Source: Sphingobium sp. JS3065 (GTDB taxonomy: Bacteria; Pseudomonadota; Alphaproteobacteria; Sphingomonadales; Sphingomonadaceae). From it: a stretch of DNA of 64,000 bases. The stretch spans positions 3,165,501-3,229,500 of the forward strand of contig NZ_CP102664.1 of assembly GCF_026427355.1 (NCBI RefSeq), read 5' to 3'. Shown in pieces: positions 27,302 to 34,914 of the stretch (its first letter is position 1; each line of letters opens with the position of its first letter). Made by a program: the position numbers and the translations under genes. The notes below the pieces were generated by a model. The model had not been told where the DNA came from and did no database searches. It was given only the letters and a program-made list of their open reading frames with translations.

Positions 27302-27699
27302 CCCTCTACATGCTCGACACCAATATCGTCTCCGATCTGCTGCGACATCCTGACGGCAGCGCGGCAAAGCGCATTGCCGAGGTCGGCCCGGACGCGATTT
27401 GCGTGAGCATCATCACAGCCGCAGAGCTGCGATATGGGTGCGCCAGGAAAGGGTCTGCGAAACTCTTGGCGCATGTCGAAGCGATATTGGAAAGTGTGCA
27501 GGTTCTGGCGCTCGATGTGCCTGCTGACGCGGAGTATGGCGGCATTCGCGCCGAGCATGAGGCCGCGGGCAAGCCCATTGGTCCGAACGATCTGTTTATC
27601 GCAGCTCATGCCTACGCCGCAGGCGCAATCCTCGTGACTAACAACACGGGCGAGTTTTCCCGCATTCGCGGCCTGCAGGTTGAAAACTGGATCAGGTAG
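27298..27699 (+). CDS. vapC: VapC toxin, PIN-domain ribonuclease
   Basis: 133 residues from a TTG that overlaps the vapB stop; the next in-frame ATG is inside the conserved MLDTN strand. PIN residues are Asp7 (MLDTNI), Glu43 (AAELRYG) and Asp98 (GPNDLFIAAHA); the fourth position is TNNTGEF, with Asn where many have Asp but Glu119 nearby. It should cleave specific RNAs, commonly initiator tRNA in related enzymes, when not bound by VapB. The operon looks intact. Confidence 0.9.
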   Translation: MTLYMLDTNIVSDLLRHPDGSAAKRIAEVGPDAICVSIITAAELRYGCARKGSAKLLAHVEAILESVQVLALDVPADAEYGGIRAEHEAAGKPIGPNDLFIAAHAYAAGAILVTNNTGEFSRIRGLQVENWIR

Positions 27700-27800
27700 T
27701 TGATGAGTAAGCGTCCGCCTTCGGGCGTGTTGCGGCATTTCGGCTAGGCGCTGATGGACCTCCGCTACGGAGCCTCTTTCTGGACCCCAATGGAGGCCAA

Positions 27801-27914
27801 GTGAAGGATCGGGTGGAGATCATCGCGCGAACCGAGCGACGCAGGAAGTTTTTGGATGTCGAGAAGGCGGCGATCCTCGCTGAGGCTGATGAAGGCGGCG
27901 TATTGGTCCGTTGA
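27801..27914 (+). pseudogene. IS66-family TnpA N-terminal remnant
   Basis: 37 codons reading DRVEIIARTERRRKF and then VEKAAILAEADEGGV, which resembles the start of IS66 TnpA proteins (RRRWSxExKARIVAE). It stops after about a third of the usual length and no tnpB or tnpC follows, so it is a relic. Confidence 0.5.
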
Positions 27915-27975
27915 TGAAGAACCGGGGATTTGACCCATCAACCCAATTCGCCGGATAACCTTGATCCTGCCAATT

Positions 27976-27990
27976 GTTCTCTGTATGTTC
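27976..27990 (+). promoter_or_regulatory. LexA/SOS box before the SRAP-like/alkB genes
   Basis: GTTCTCTGTATGTTC is an exact GTTC-N7-GTTC. It ends five bases before the chosen ATG at 27996, which would place transcription start very near or at the start codon. Confidence 0.75.
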
Positions 27991-27995
27991 CTGTC

Positions 27996-28514
27996 ATGGA
28001 CTCGAAAGCAACGCCCTTCGACTCCGAGGCACTCGGAAGTCGCCGTGCCATCATCCGGCGTAACCCGGATGACGTGCATGAAGTTGAGATGATTGAGGCG
28101 GCCTGGGGCTCCAACCCGCGCTTTAGCGATGGCGTGTGCTACGAGTTCATCCGATCCGAAGGGCGATCATTCCCGAGCAATCGCTGCTTGGTGCCGGCGT
28201 CTGAATTTCACATCCGCAATGGCGAGAAGAAATTCCGGGTGACCATGGAGGACGGCAATTTCTTCTATCTCGCCGCCATTTGGGAGCCTGCCATTGGCGA
28301 CTGGCCGGTCAGCTACCGGATCATCACCGTTGACGCGAACCCAGAGGTGATGCGCTATCAGGAGCGCCATGGCGCCATAATCCAGCGCCGGCAGGTCATG
28401 CAGTGGCTGGATTGCCAGGTGCCCGAAACGGATCTGCTGGTCACCCCGCCTGCGCATCTGTTTTTGGTCGAGGAGATCCTGACCAAGCCGGTGCAGACCA
28501 GCCTGGCGTTTTGA
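27996..28514 (+). CDS. SRAP-like protein lacking the crosslinking cysteine
   Basis: 172 residues from the ATG after the LexA box. RSEGRSFPSNRCLVPASEFH, YRIITVDANPEVMRYQERHG and the C-terminal VMQWLD segment align with the SRAP protein at 26000-26617. The N-terminus is MDSKATP with no Cys2, and the residue matching the catalytic Asn is Glu50 (CYEFIRSEG); Glu70 and His125 remain. It probably cannot form the usual thiazolidine adduct. The alternative ATG at 27930 lies upstream of the LexA box and also gives no Cys2. It is followed by alkB 20 bases later, so both are likely SOS-induced together. Confidence 0.7.
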   Translation: MDSKATPFDSEALGSRRAIIRRNPDDVHEVEMIEAAWGSNPRFSDGVCYEFIRSEGRSFPSNRCLVPASEFHIRNGEKKFRVTMEDGNFFYLAAIWEPAIGDWPVSYRIITVDANPEVMRYQERHGAIIQRRQVMQWLDCQVPETDLLVTPPAHLFLVEEILTKPVQTSLAF

Positions 28515-28534
28515 GCAGAAGCGGGGCGGTGAAT

Positions 28535-29110
28535 ATGTTCGCGCATCCATCCGCCAGTCAGGCCGATCTGTTTGGACAGCCGCTTCTGCCGGGGCTGCGA
28601 CAGGGGCATGAGTTCATCACAGCGGAAGAGGAGAGGGCGTTGATCGCCCGGATCGATGCTAGCGATCTTACGCCCTTTCGCTTCCAGCAGTGGATGGGGA
28701 AGCGTCTGACCCGGAGCTACGGCTGGAGCTATGATTTCCAGACAGGTGCTTTCACGCCAACCGAACCGATGCCGGATTGGCTGCTGCCTTTGAAGGCAAT
28801 GGCGGCGTCCTTTGCTGGTCTTCGGGCTGAGGATCTCGTCCAGGCTTTGTTGATCCGCTATGATCCAGGCGCCGGCATCGGATGGCATCGCGACCGTCCT
28901 GTTTTCGAGCATGTCATCGGGATATCGCTGGGCGAACCTGCCGCGATGCGGTTTCGGCGTCGGATAGGAACGAGGTTTGAGCGACGGAACGCGCCACTGG
29001 CGTCGCGCTCGATTTATCATCTGAGTGGCCAGGCACGGCATGCATGGGAGCACAGCATCGCGGAAATGGAAGGGACGCGGTGGTCGATCACTTTTCGCAG
29101 TCTCGCCTAG
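28535..29110 (+). CDS. alkB: AlkB-family 2-oxoglutarate/Fe(II) dioxygenase
   Basis: 191 residues, from the ATG 20 bases after the SRAP-like stop. Iron ligands are His118 and Asp120 (GIGWHRD) and His173 (AWEHSI); Arg182 and Arg188 in TRWSITFR bind 2-oxoglutarate and match AlkB motif spacing. YGWSYDFQTG near residue 62 is the nucleotide-recognition lid region of the short AlkB2/3-like group. It removes alkyl groups from DNA bases by oxidation. The upstream LexA box would put it under SOS control, unlike the Ada control of E. coli alkB. Confidence 0.88.
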   Translation: MFAHPSASQADLFGQPLLPGLRQGHEFITAEEERALIARIDASDLTPFRFQQWMGKRLTRSYGWSYDFQTGAFTPTEPMPDWLLPLKAMAASFAGLRAEDLVQALLIRYDPGAGIGWHRDRPVFEHVIGISLGEPAAMRFRRRIGTRFERRNAPLASRSIYHLSGQARHAWEHSIAEMEGTRWSITFRSLA

Positions 29111-29223
29111 CGACCAACGTTCGATCAAACGCGGATAGGGTTCGGGACGGGAGCAAGCATATGAACCCAACTGATCCGAAGCTTTATGAGCGTAATGGGG
29201 AAGAACCAGGAAAGAAATAACTT

Positions 29224-29418
29224 GTGCGAACCAAAACCGTAACCGACGATGATCTTATGACTCAGGTGCTCCGTACTATTGGCTTTAAGACGAAGCGCGA
29301 GGCGGTGGAAGCGGGGTTAAGGTTGCTCCTCTCGCTCCATTCGCAGGCCAAGCTTTGTAGCGCTCGCGGCAAGCTCGCCTGGGGAGGAGATCTCGATACG
29401 ATGCGGAATGACCGATGA
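29224..29418 (+). CDS. VapB-family antitoxin (ribbon-helix-helix type), orphan
   Basis: 64 residues from a GTG start. MRTKTVTDDDLMTQVLRTIGFKT, then REAVEAGLRLLL, matches the short VapB (DUF2191) antitoxins. The following toxin frame starts with an ATGA overlap but is truncated to eight residues, so this antitoxin is orphaned. It might still cross-neutralise related toxins, but that is speculation. Confidence 0.65.
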   Translation: MRTKTVTDDDLMTQVLRTIGFKTKREAVEAGLRLLLSLHSQAKLCSARGKLAWGGDLDTMRNDR

Positions 29419-29441
29419 TCCTCACTGATTCGAAGGTTTAA
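29415..29441 (+). pseudogene. Vestige of a vapC start
   Basis: Overlaps the antitoxin stop as ATGA and reads MILTDSKV before a stop. MILxDSSV is the usual start of a PIN toxin, including its first catalytic Asp. The rest of the gene is absent, with the Fic gene starting 24 bases later. Confidence 0.55.
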
Positions 29442-29465
29442 ATCGACTCGCTAAGTGTTTTTCAC

Positions 29466-30998
29466 ATGAACGATGACATAGGTGACAATCGGCCGAAACT
29501 GGGGCACATCTGGCTGCGGGCGAAGTTTGCGCCGCAGAGTCCGCCGCCCTATACCGAAAGCTACCTCGTCTCGGGTGCGCGGCGCACCGACGTGATCGCT
29601 GATCGCACGGTCGAGTTCTACCCGCGCTCCTATGCGACCGATGACGACATCATCGCCAACCTGCGCTTTGCCCTACGCTATGAACCCCTGGATCTGGCCG
29701 TGCTGGCCGCGACCTTCGTTGCTATCGACGCCGAGGTCATCGCGGCATGGGTCCGCACTGAGCCGAGCGGCAGCTACGCGCGGCGCGCCTGGTTCTTCTA
29801 TGAGTATCTGACTGGCGAACTTCTCGATGTTCCCGATGCCGCGGCGGGCAATTATGTCGAGGCGCTCGATCCGCAGAAGCATATCGTCGGGGCAAGGCGG
29901 AACTCGTCGCGGCACCGCGTTATCGATAACTTGCTCGGGACGCCGGACCTGTGCCCCACGGTGCGCCGCACGGCGAAGCTGGAAGGGCAGATCGGCCTCT
30001 ATATCGATGCCGAAGCACGTGCGATCATCGAACGCTATGACCCGGCCGTGCTTGCCCGGGCGGTGCGGCATATCTTCACCAAGGAGACGCGCGCGTCCTT
30101 TGCGATCGAGGGGGAGGCGCCCAGCCCGGATCGGACCGAGCGGTTCGTCGCTGCGCTGCGCTCCGCCTCCGGCTTTGACATGGGCGACAAGGAAGCGATC
30201 GTTCGGCTGCAAAATGCGATCGTCGATCGCCGCTATGTCGCGACCGACTGGCGCAGCTTTCAGAATTTCGTCGGCGAGACGACCGTTGATCTCCGCGAGG
30301 AGGTGCATTTCATCTGCCCCCGACCTGAAGACGTTCCCTCGCTGATGACGGGCTGGATGACGCTGATGGCGCGGATGCTCGCTGACGACATCGAGCCTGT
30401 CGTGGCAGCGGCAGTCGCGGCCTTCGCCTTTGTCTTCATTCACCCGTTCGAGGACGGCAACGGTCGCATCCACCGCTTCATCGTTCATCATGTGCTGAGC
30501 AAGACAGGTTTCAGCCCAGACAGCATGATCTTTCCTGTGTCGGCCGCCATCGTCCGCGATCGGCGCAGCTATGACGCGGTGCTGGAGGGCTTCTCAAGGC
30601 CCCTGCTCAGCGCGATCGAATGGGGCTGGACCAGCGAGCGCGAGATCGCGGTCCGCAGCGACAGCGCGCTGTTCTATCGCTTCTTCGACGCCACCTCTGT
30701 CGCCGAATATCTCTATGACCGCGTGGTCGATACCGTCCGTACGGATCTGCGCGAAGAACTAAGCTTCCTGGCGATGTTTGACCGCGCGATGGAAGGGGTC
30801 CGCACAATCGTCGATATGCCGGACCGCCGCGCCGCGTTGCTGATCCGCCTGATGCTTCAGAACGGCGGACGTCTTTCCAATAGCAAGCGCGGTCAGTTCG
30901 ACGAACTGACCGATGCCGAGATCGCCGAGATGGAGCAGGCGGTGCAGTGGGCGCTGGCCGAAGCGGGGGATATACCTCGTGCGGTAAACGCCTCCTGA
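29466..30998 (+). CDS. Fic-domain protein (AMPylase-type)
   Basis: 510 residues. The Fic motif HPFEDGNGRIHR starts at His326. SFAIEGE (Ser211 to Glu215) matches the inhibitory (S/T)xxxE(G/N) helix, placed N-terminal to the core as in class II Fic proteins, so it is probably self-inhibited. The C-terminal 130 residues look like a winged-helix segment (ALLIRLMLQNGGRLSNSKRG). Such proteins usually transfer AMP to a target Ser, Thr or Tyr. It sits between a decayed TA pair and an IS element; no separate antitoxin is needed for this class. Confidence 0.85.
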   Translation: MNDDIGDNRPKLGHIWLRAKFAPQSPPPYTESYLVSGARRTDVIADRTVEFYPRSYATDDDIIANLRFALRYEPLDLAVLAATFVAIDAEVIAAWVRTEPSGSYARRAWFFYEYLTGELLDVPDAAAGNYVEALDPQKHIVGARRNSSRHRVIDNLLGTPDLCPTVRRTAKLEGQIGLYIDAEARAIIERYDPAVLARAVRHIFTKETRASFAIEGEAPSPDRTERFVAALRSASGFDMGDKEAIVRLQNAIVDRRYVATDWRSFQNFVGETTVDLREEVHFICPRPEDVPSLMTGWMTLMARMLADDIEPVVAAAVAAFAFVFIHPFEDGNGRIHRFIVHHVLSKTGFSPDSMIFPVSAAIVRDRRSYDAVLEGFSRPLLSAIEWGWTSEREIAVRSDSALFYRFFDATSVAEYLYDRVVDTVRTDLREELSFLAMFDRAMEGVRTIVDMPDRRAALLIRLMLQNGGRLSNSKRGQFDELTDAEIAEMEQAVQWALAEAGDIPRAVNAS

Positions 30999-31057
30999 GA
31001 GTATGTGATTACCCGAGGCTATCTGCGGTGGCGATCACGTGGGCGGCACACTAGCCC

Positions 31058-32615
31058 GCCTTATTCACCAAAAGTGTCCTGAAGGGTTGGCGGGAGTGGC
31101 GTAAGCCTCTGATCTGAATTAGGAACTGGGTGTCTAAGCCGAACCTGCCGCAGGGCAGAAAATGCCACGGGCCACACCCGCCATGAACGATGATATCGCA
31201 AGCTCATTTGGATTCCCAGCAGTCGGCCGCAAGAAAATCACAGCTGCGTTCGACGGTGGCCGGCTTACCTCGGATGGCGGTGTTCTACTGCTTGCACAGG
31301 CCGAGCGCGCGATGGGGATTTGCCAGCGCCTGGCGGCTTGTATTGCCGATCCGCGCGATCCAGCGCGGGTGATCCATCGCCTGGATGACATTCTGCGTGC
31401 CCGTGTGTTCGCGATTGCGTGCGGCTATGAGGATGCCGATGATCTCGATGCTCTGCGCGACGATCCAGGCTTCCGCCTGGCGCTCGGCAAGCTGCCGGAA
31501 TCGGGCGCGGGGCTGGCCAGCCAACCGACGATGAGCCGGTGGGAAAATGCACCGACTACGCGCGAACTGGCCAGCATGATGGCCGCGATGATCGACATCT
31601 ACTGCGCCAGCTATCCCGCCCCTCCGACAGCGGTCACGCTGGATATCGACGACACGTGCGACGTCGTGCATGGCTATCAACAGCTCTCGTTCTGGAACGG
31701 GCATCATGGGGAGCGCTGCTTCCTACCGATCCATATCTACGACACCGCGACCGGCAGGCCGGTGGCCATGCTGCTGCGCACAGGCAAGACGCCTTCTGGA
31801 AAGGAGGCGGCGGGGCACATCCGACGCCTGGTGCGTCACCTGCGCCGTAATTGGCCCGATACCCACATCACTATCCGCGGCGACGGGCACTATGGTCGAC
31901 CCGAGGTCATGGCCTACTGCGATGCGGCCCGCGTCGATTACGTGTTCGGCCTGCCCACCAATTCAGCGCTGCGCGCCGATCCCGCCATTGTTGCGGTCGC
32001 CGATGCCTGCGCGGTCAAGCGCGCCCAGCGTCAGTGTCCCGTCCTGCGCAACTATGCCGAGACCCGCTATGGGGCAAAGACCTGGAAGTGCCAGCGTCGC
32101 GTCGTTGCACGGATCGAGGCCAGCACGCTGGGCATGGACATCCGCTATGTCGTCACCTCGTTGGCAACAGGATCGGCCGAGCACATCTACGACACGCTCT
32201 ACTGCGCGCGTGGTCAGGCCGAGAACCTGATCAAGCGCCACAAGTCCCAGCTCGCCAGCGACCGAACCTCGTGCCGCTCGGCCAATGCCAATCAGATGCG
32301 CCTGATACTGCACACTGCCGCATACTGGCTGCTATGGCGCATCCAGCAGGCGATGCCCAGGACCGCTGCTCTGGCAAGCGCGGAGTTTACCACCTTGCGC
32401 CTGCGGCTGCTCAAGGTCGCTGCGCGCGTCGTAGAAAGTGCTAGCCGCATCCGCATTGCCTTCGCTTCCGCCTGTCCGGATGCCGACCTGTTCCGCGCCC
32501 TCGTTCTCCGGCTGAAGCCTGCGCCGACGTAGCCCATGCGGCAGCGCCGCAGAACTCCGAGCCCAGCCCTTCAACCCGAAAAGCCCATCAATCCGAATGC
32601 GGTGAAACAAACGCC
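31058..32615 (+). mobile_element. IS1380-family insertion sequence, ends tentative
   Basis: A single intact transposase gene lies between two unrelated loci. Candidate imperfect ends are GCC-TTATTCACC on the left and, inverted, GGCGTTTGTTTCACC on the right. They match well only in TTCACC, and I found no target duplication, so these limits are a guess. Confidence 0.45.
31162..32532 (+). CDS. IS1380-family transposase
   Basis: 456 residues; AGGG lies just before this ATG, and MNDDIASS 21 bases downstream is an alternative start. Typical IS1380 features are FDGGRLTSDGGVLLLAQ near the N-terminus, LDIDDTCDVVHGYQQ (first DDE Asp), ITIRGDGHYGRPEVM (second Asp) and AENLIKRHKSQLASDRTSC (Glu). The length is normal, and nothing suggests inactivation. 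Confidence 0.9.
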   Translation: MPRATPAMNDDIASSFGFPAVGRKKITAAFDGGRLTSDGGVLLLAQAERAMGICQRLAACIADPRDPARVIHRLDDILRARVFAIACGYEDADDLDALRDDPGFRLALGKLPESGAGLASQPTMSRWENAPTTRELASMMAAMIDIYCASYPAPPTAVTLDIDDTCDVVHGYQQLSFWNGHHGERCFLPIHIYDTATGRPVAMLLRTGKTPSGKEAAGHIRRLVRHLRRNWPDTHITIRGDGHYGRPEVMAYCDAARVDYVFGLPTNSALRADPAIVAVADACAVKRAQRQCPVLRNYAETRYGAKTWKCQRRVVARIEASTLGMDIRYVVTSLATGSAEHIYDTLYCARGQAENLIKRHKSQLASDRTSCRSANANQMRLILHTAAYWLLWRIQQAMPRTAALASAEFTTLRLRLLKVAARVVESASRIRIAFASACPDADLFRALVLRLKPAPT

Positions 32616-32934
32616 AGCGATGCCGGTCGTCCGCGCAATACAGCCAGCCGCAGCAAATGCCCAGAGCGGGCCCGAAACCGAGCGTCGTGAATAAGAGAGG
32701 CTAGGTCCCTGTACCCCACCAAGCTTGCCGCCAGTCCCATCAACCAGCAGCCGTTCGGCATCGCGCCAAGGGCGGTCATTCAAGTGCCGCGGTTACTTGG
32801 AACCGGACAAAGATGGCTCTGCATTAATTTGCTTTCTGGCGGGTTGAACGCACGGCTGCGTTTAGCTGAGGCTGTCTCGGGTTGCAGGGAGGAGCAAGCT
32901 CCATTGTCCGACCGGTTCGATCTTGTCTTTTGAC
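32533..32934. other. Gene-free stretch after the IS1380 element
   Basis: About 400 bases. Short open frames on the minus strand (about 63 and 70 codons) overlap each other and show no recognisable family or start signal, so I call no gene. The first ~80 bases probably belong to the insertion sequence end. Confidence 0.4.
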
Positions 32935-32962
32935 CATATGAGCCATATATATGGCTCATATG
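32935..32962 (+). promoter_or_regulatory. Perfect 28-bp palindrome, operator of the Xre-RES operon
   Basis: The half-site CATATGAGCCATAT is followed without spacer by its exact reverse complement. It ends 14 bases before the antitoxin ATG and 3 bases before the AAGGAG ribosome-binding site. It is very likely bound by the Xre antitoxin as a dimer or higher complex. Confidence 0.8.
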
Positions 32963-32976
32963 AACGAAGGAGAATA

Positions 32977-33411
32977 ATGATGATCGCGGAAGCATGCGGC
33001 CTCGCTGACTCGCTCGGGCTAAAGACAGGCCCGCGATCGCCGCTGGCGATCGCGAACCGCATCAAGGCTGGACTCCCGCTCTCCTCGCTAGAGCGGTTGT
33101 CGAAGGCGATCGCGCCGGACGACGCTAGCTTCCCGTATCGCTTCGTGCCCCGTGCAACGCTGACGCGGCGCAAAAGCGCCAGCGAGCCAAAGCTCACCGT
33201 TGACGAAGGCAATCGTGTCGCGGCCGTCGCCAAGGTCTGGGAATTTGCGATGGAGATCTATCACGACGAGATCAAGGCGCGCGAGTTTCTCTACCGTTCG
33301 CACCCAATGCTTGAGGACCAGAGGCCGATTGACGTGGCTACCGACACGGGAATTGGCGCCGATCTTGTTATCAATCTCCTCGGCCGAGCGGCCTATGGCG
33401 GCGGCGCTTGA
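32977..33411 (+). CDS. Xre/MbcA/ParS-type antitoxin of a RES toxin
   Basis: 144 residues. I chose the first of two tandem ATGs five bases after AAGGAG; an upstream frame would run through the operator. LADSLGLKTGPRSPLAIANRIKAGLPLSSLERL is the N-terminal domain of this antitoxin group, and REFLYRSHPMLEDQRPIDVATD is the C-terminal toxin-binding domain that plugs the RES active site. The stop overlaps the toxin start. Confidence 0.85.
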   Translation: MMIAEACGLADSLGLKTGPRSPLAIANRIKAGLPLSSLERLSKAIAPDDASFPYRFVPRATLTRRKSASEPKLTVDEGNRVAAVAKVWEFAMEIYHDEIKAREFLYRSHPMLEDQRPIDVATDTGIGADLVINLLGRAAYGGGA

Positions 33412-33893
33412 AGCCGGGGATCGTTGACAGGGTTCTCTACAGCTACCGGATTGGTGACCCTGCAGGAAAGCATCCAATCTATGATGACGAGGGAGCCCGC
33501 CTTTTCCCGGGACGCTGGAACACCCCGAGCAGCCCGATGCTCTACACTTCTGAGCATTATGCGACCGCGCTGATCGAGAAACTCGCCCACTTCAACGGGG
33601 TGCTTCCCGGGAACCAGCACTACATCCGCATCACGATTCCGCCGGGCGTCAGCTACGAAGAATTCCCGCAGACTTCCCATCCGGGCTGGGACGGGATCGA
33701 CGATTCGATTTCGAAGACCTTCGGTGCCACATGGTGTCTCGAATATCGCTCGTGCATACTCATCGTCCCATCAATCCCCGGCGGTCGGATCGAGCGCAAC
33801 TTACTCATAAATCTGCGTCACCCCGAGGCGGCCAAAATTACTCACGACATGGCGAGTCCGGTACCTTGGGACCTGCGCCTGTTCCAGATCTAG
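33408..33893 (+). CDS. RES-domain toxin (NAD+-degrading)
   Basis: 161 residues from a TTG that overlaps the antitoxin stop. YRIGDP, GRWNTPSSPMLYTSEHYATALIEKL and the late WCLEYRSCILIVPS segment are RES-family hallmarks. Known RES toxins deplete NAD+ by phosphorolysis or hydrolysis. The length is normal and the conserved Arg, Tyr and Glu positions are present, so it looks active. About 200 bases downstream contain no gene. Confidence 0.88.
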   Translation: MKPGIVDRVLYSYRIGDPAGKHPIYDDEGARLFPGRWNTPSSPMLYTSEHYATALIEKLAHFNGVLPGNQHYIRITIPPGVSYEEFPQTSHPGWDGIDDSISKTFGATWCLEYRSCILIVPSIPGGRIERNLLINLRHPEAAKITHDMASPVPWDLRLFQI

Positions 33894-34098
33894 CCAATTT
33901 TTTGCGCGGACCATCGGCCGGGGCACAGTGCGCCATTTCTTGCCGTCCGAGCGCGATTTTCCTGCACTTGGAATCAGTCATTCAATTCATGACCAGAGTG
34001 GGAACTTTCTCGACTGTCGGGTTCCCGGTGATGATCGAGGTAAAGTGCGTTCCAACTCTCCGGCCGGCCGCTATTGAGAAGTAGGATTTGGACGGCAA

Positions 34099-34914
34099 TC
34101 AGCCCATCGGAGCCTCAATCTGCGAAGCGGCCTGGTAAGCCCGGTCGCCCTTGTCGCGCCAATCGCAAAGGTGCGCCTTGAGAGCTCGAAACGCGACGCC
34201 CCGATCATCACCCACGAGAAACGCCCGCACATCCTTGCGACGCCATGCCTCGATCTGTCCCTCGGCGCGTGGAACGGCGCAAAAAGGTATTCCCGCAGCC
34301 TGGCTGCGATCAGCGAGGTGAGCGATAGCGGCCTGGACAGCTGGATTCAAAGGTTGCCCGGGAACGCCGAAAGACTGTGACAGATCCACAGCGCCTTCGA
34401 TAACAAGGTCGATACCGGGCACTGCAAGGATCGAATCTATCGCATCGACGCCAGCACGATCCTCGATCATCACCGCGACAAGAATTTCCGCGTTTGCCAG
34501 CGCAAAATATTCGGTGAGGCCAATCGTGCCGAAACCGGTTGTCCGCCCGCCAGAAATGCCGCGGGTGCCCAATGGGTGATAGCGGCTTGCGGATACCGCC
34601 GCCCTTGCCTCGTCGGCGCTGCTCACATGCGGAATAACGATGCCTTGGGCGCCGGCATCAAGAACACGCAGGATAATGGCCGGATCAGCCCTTGGGACAC
34701 GGACCAGGCTCGTCGTGCCCGAACATTCGGCAGCGCGCAGCGCATGTTCGACGGTTTCCAGATTCGTGCAGCTATGTTCAAGGTCGATGATCACGAAGTC
34801 ATAGCCGGCATATCCGAGCATTTCGACCAGCAAAGGCGCCGGCACGGAATTGATCAGGCCGAACACCGGCGTGCCGGCGGCTAACGCTCGCTTGAGCCTA
34901 TTCGGCTGCAACAT
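34099..34914 (-). CDS. HpcH/HpaI aldolase-family enzyme, SbnG-like citrate synthase candidate
   Basis: 271 residues, a TIM-barrel of the HpcH/HpaI family. Metal and catalytic positions include Glu in AVMIEDRAGV and Asp in EGAVDLSQSFG, and RVPRADPAIILRVLDAGAQGIVIPHV is the conserved core. SbnG of staphyloferrin B synthesis belongs to this family and condenses oxaloacetate with acetyl-CoA to make citrate. The position as last gene of a vibrioferrin-like operon, overlapping the decarboxylase gene by 17 bases, supports the same job: a dedicated citrate supply. A plain aldolase cannot be excluded. Confidence 0.7.
   Translation of the reverse strand: MLQPNRLKRALAAGTPVFGLINSVPAPLLVEMLGYAGYDFVIIDLEHSCTNLETVEHALRAAECSGTTSLVRVPRADPAIILRVLDAGAQGIVIPHVSSADEARAAVSASRYHPLGTRGISGGRTTGFGTIGLTEYFALANAEILVAVMIEDRAGVDAIDSILAVPGIDLVIEGAVDLSQSFGVPGQPLNPAVQAAIAHLADRSQAAGIPFCAVPRAEGQIEAWRRKDVRAFLVGDDRGVAFRALKAHLCDWRDKGDRAYQAASQIEAPMG

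Noticed and set aside
32571..32783. Small membrane protein on the minus strand (63-70 codons)
   Set aside because: Two overlapping frames, neither with a ribosome-binding site or conserved-looking sequence, next to an insertion-sequence end.
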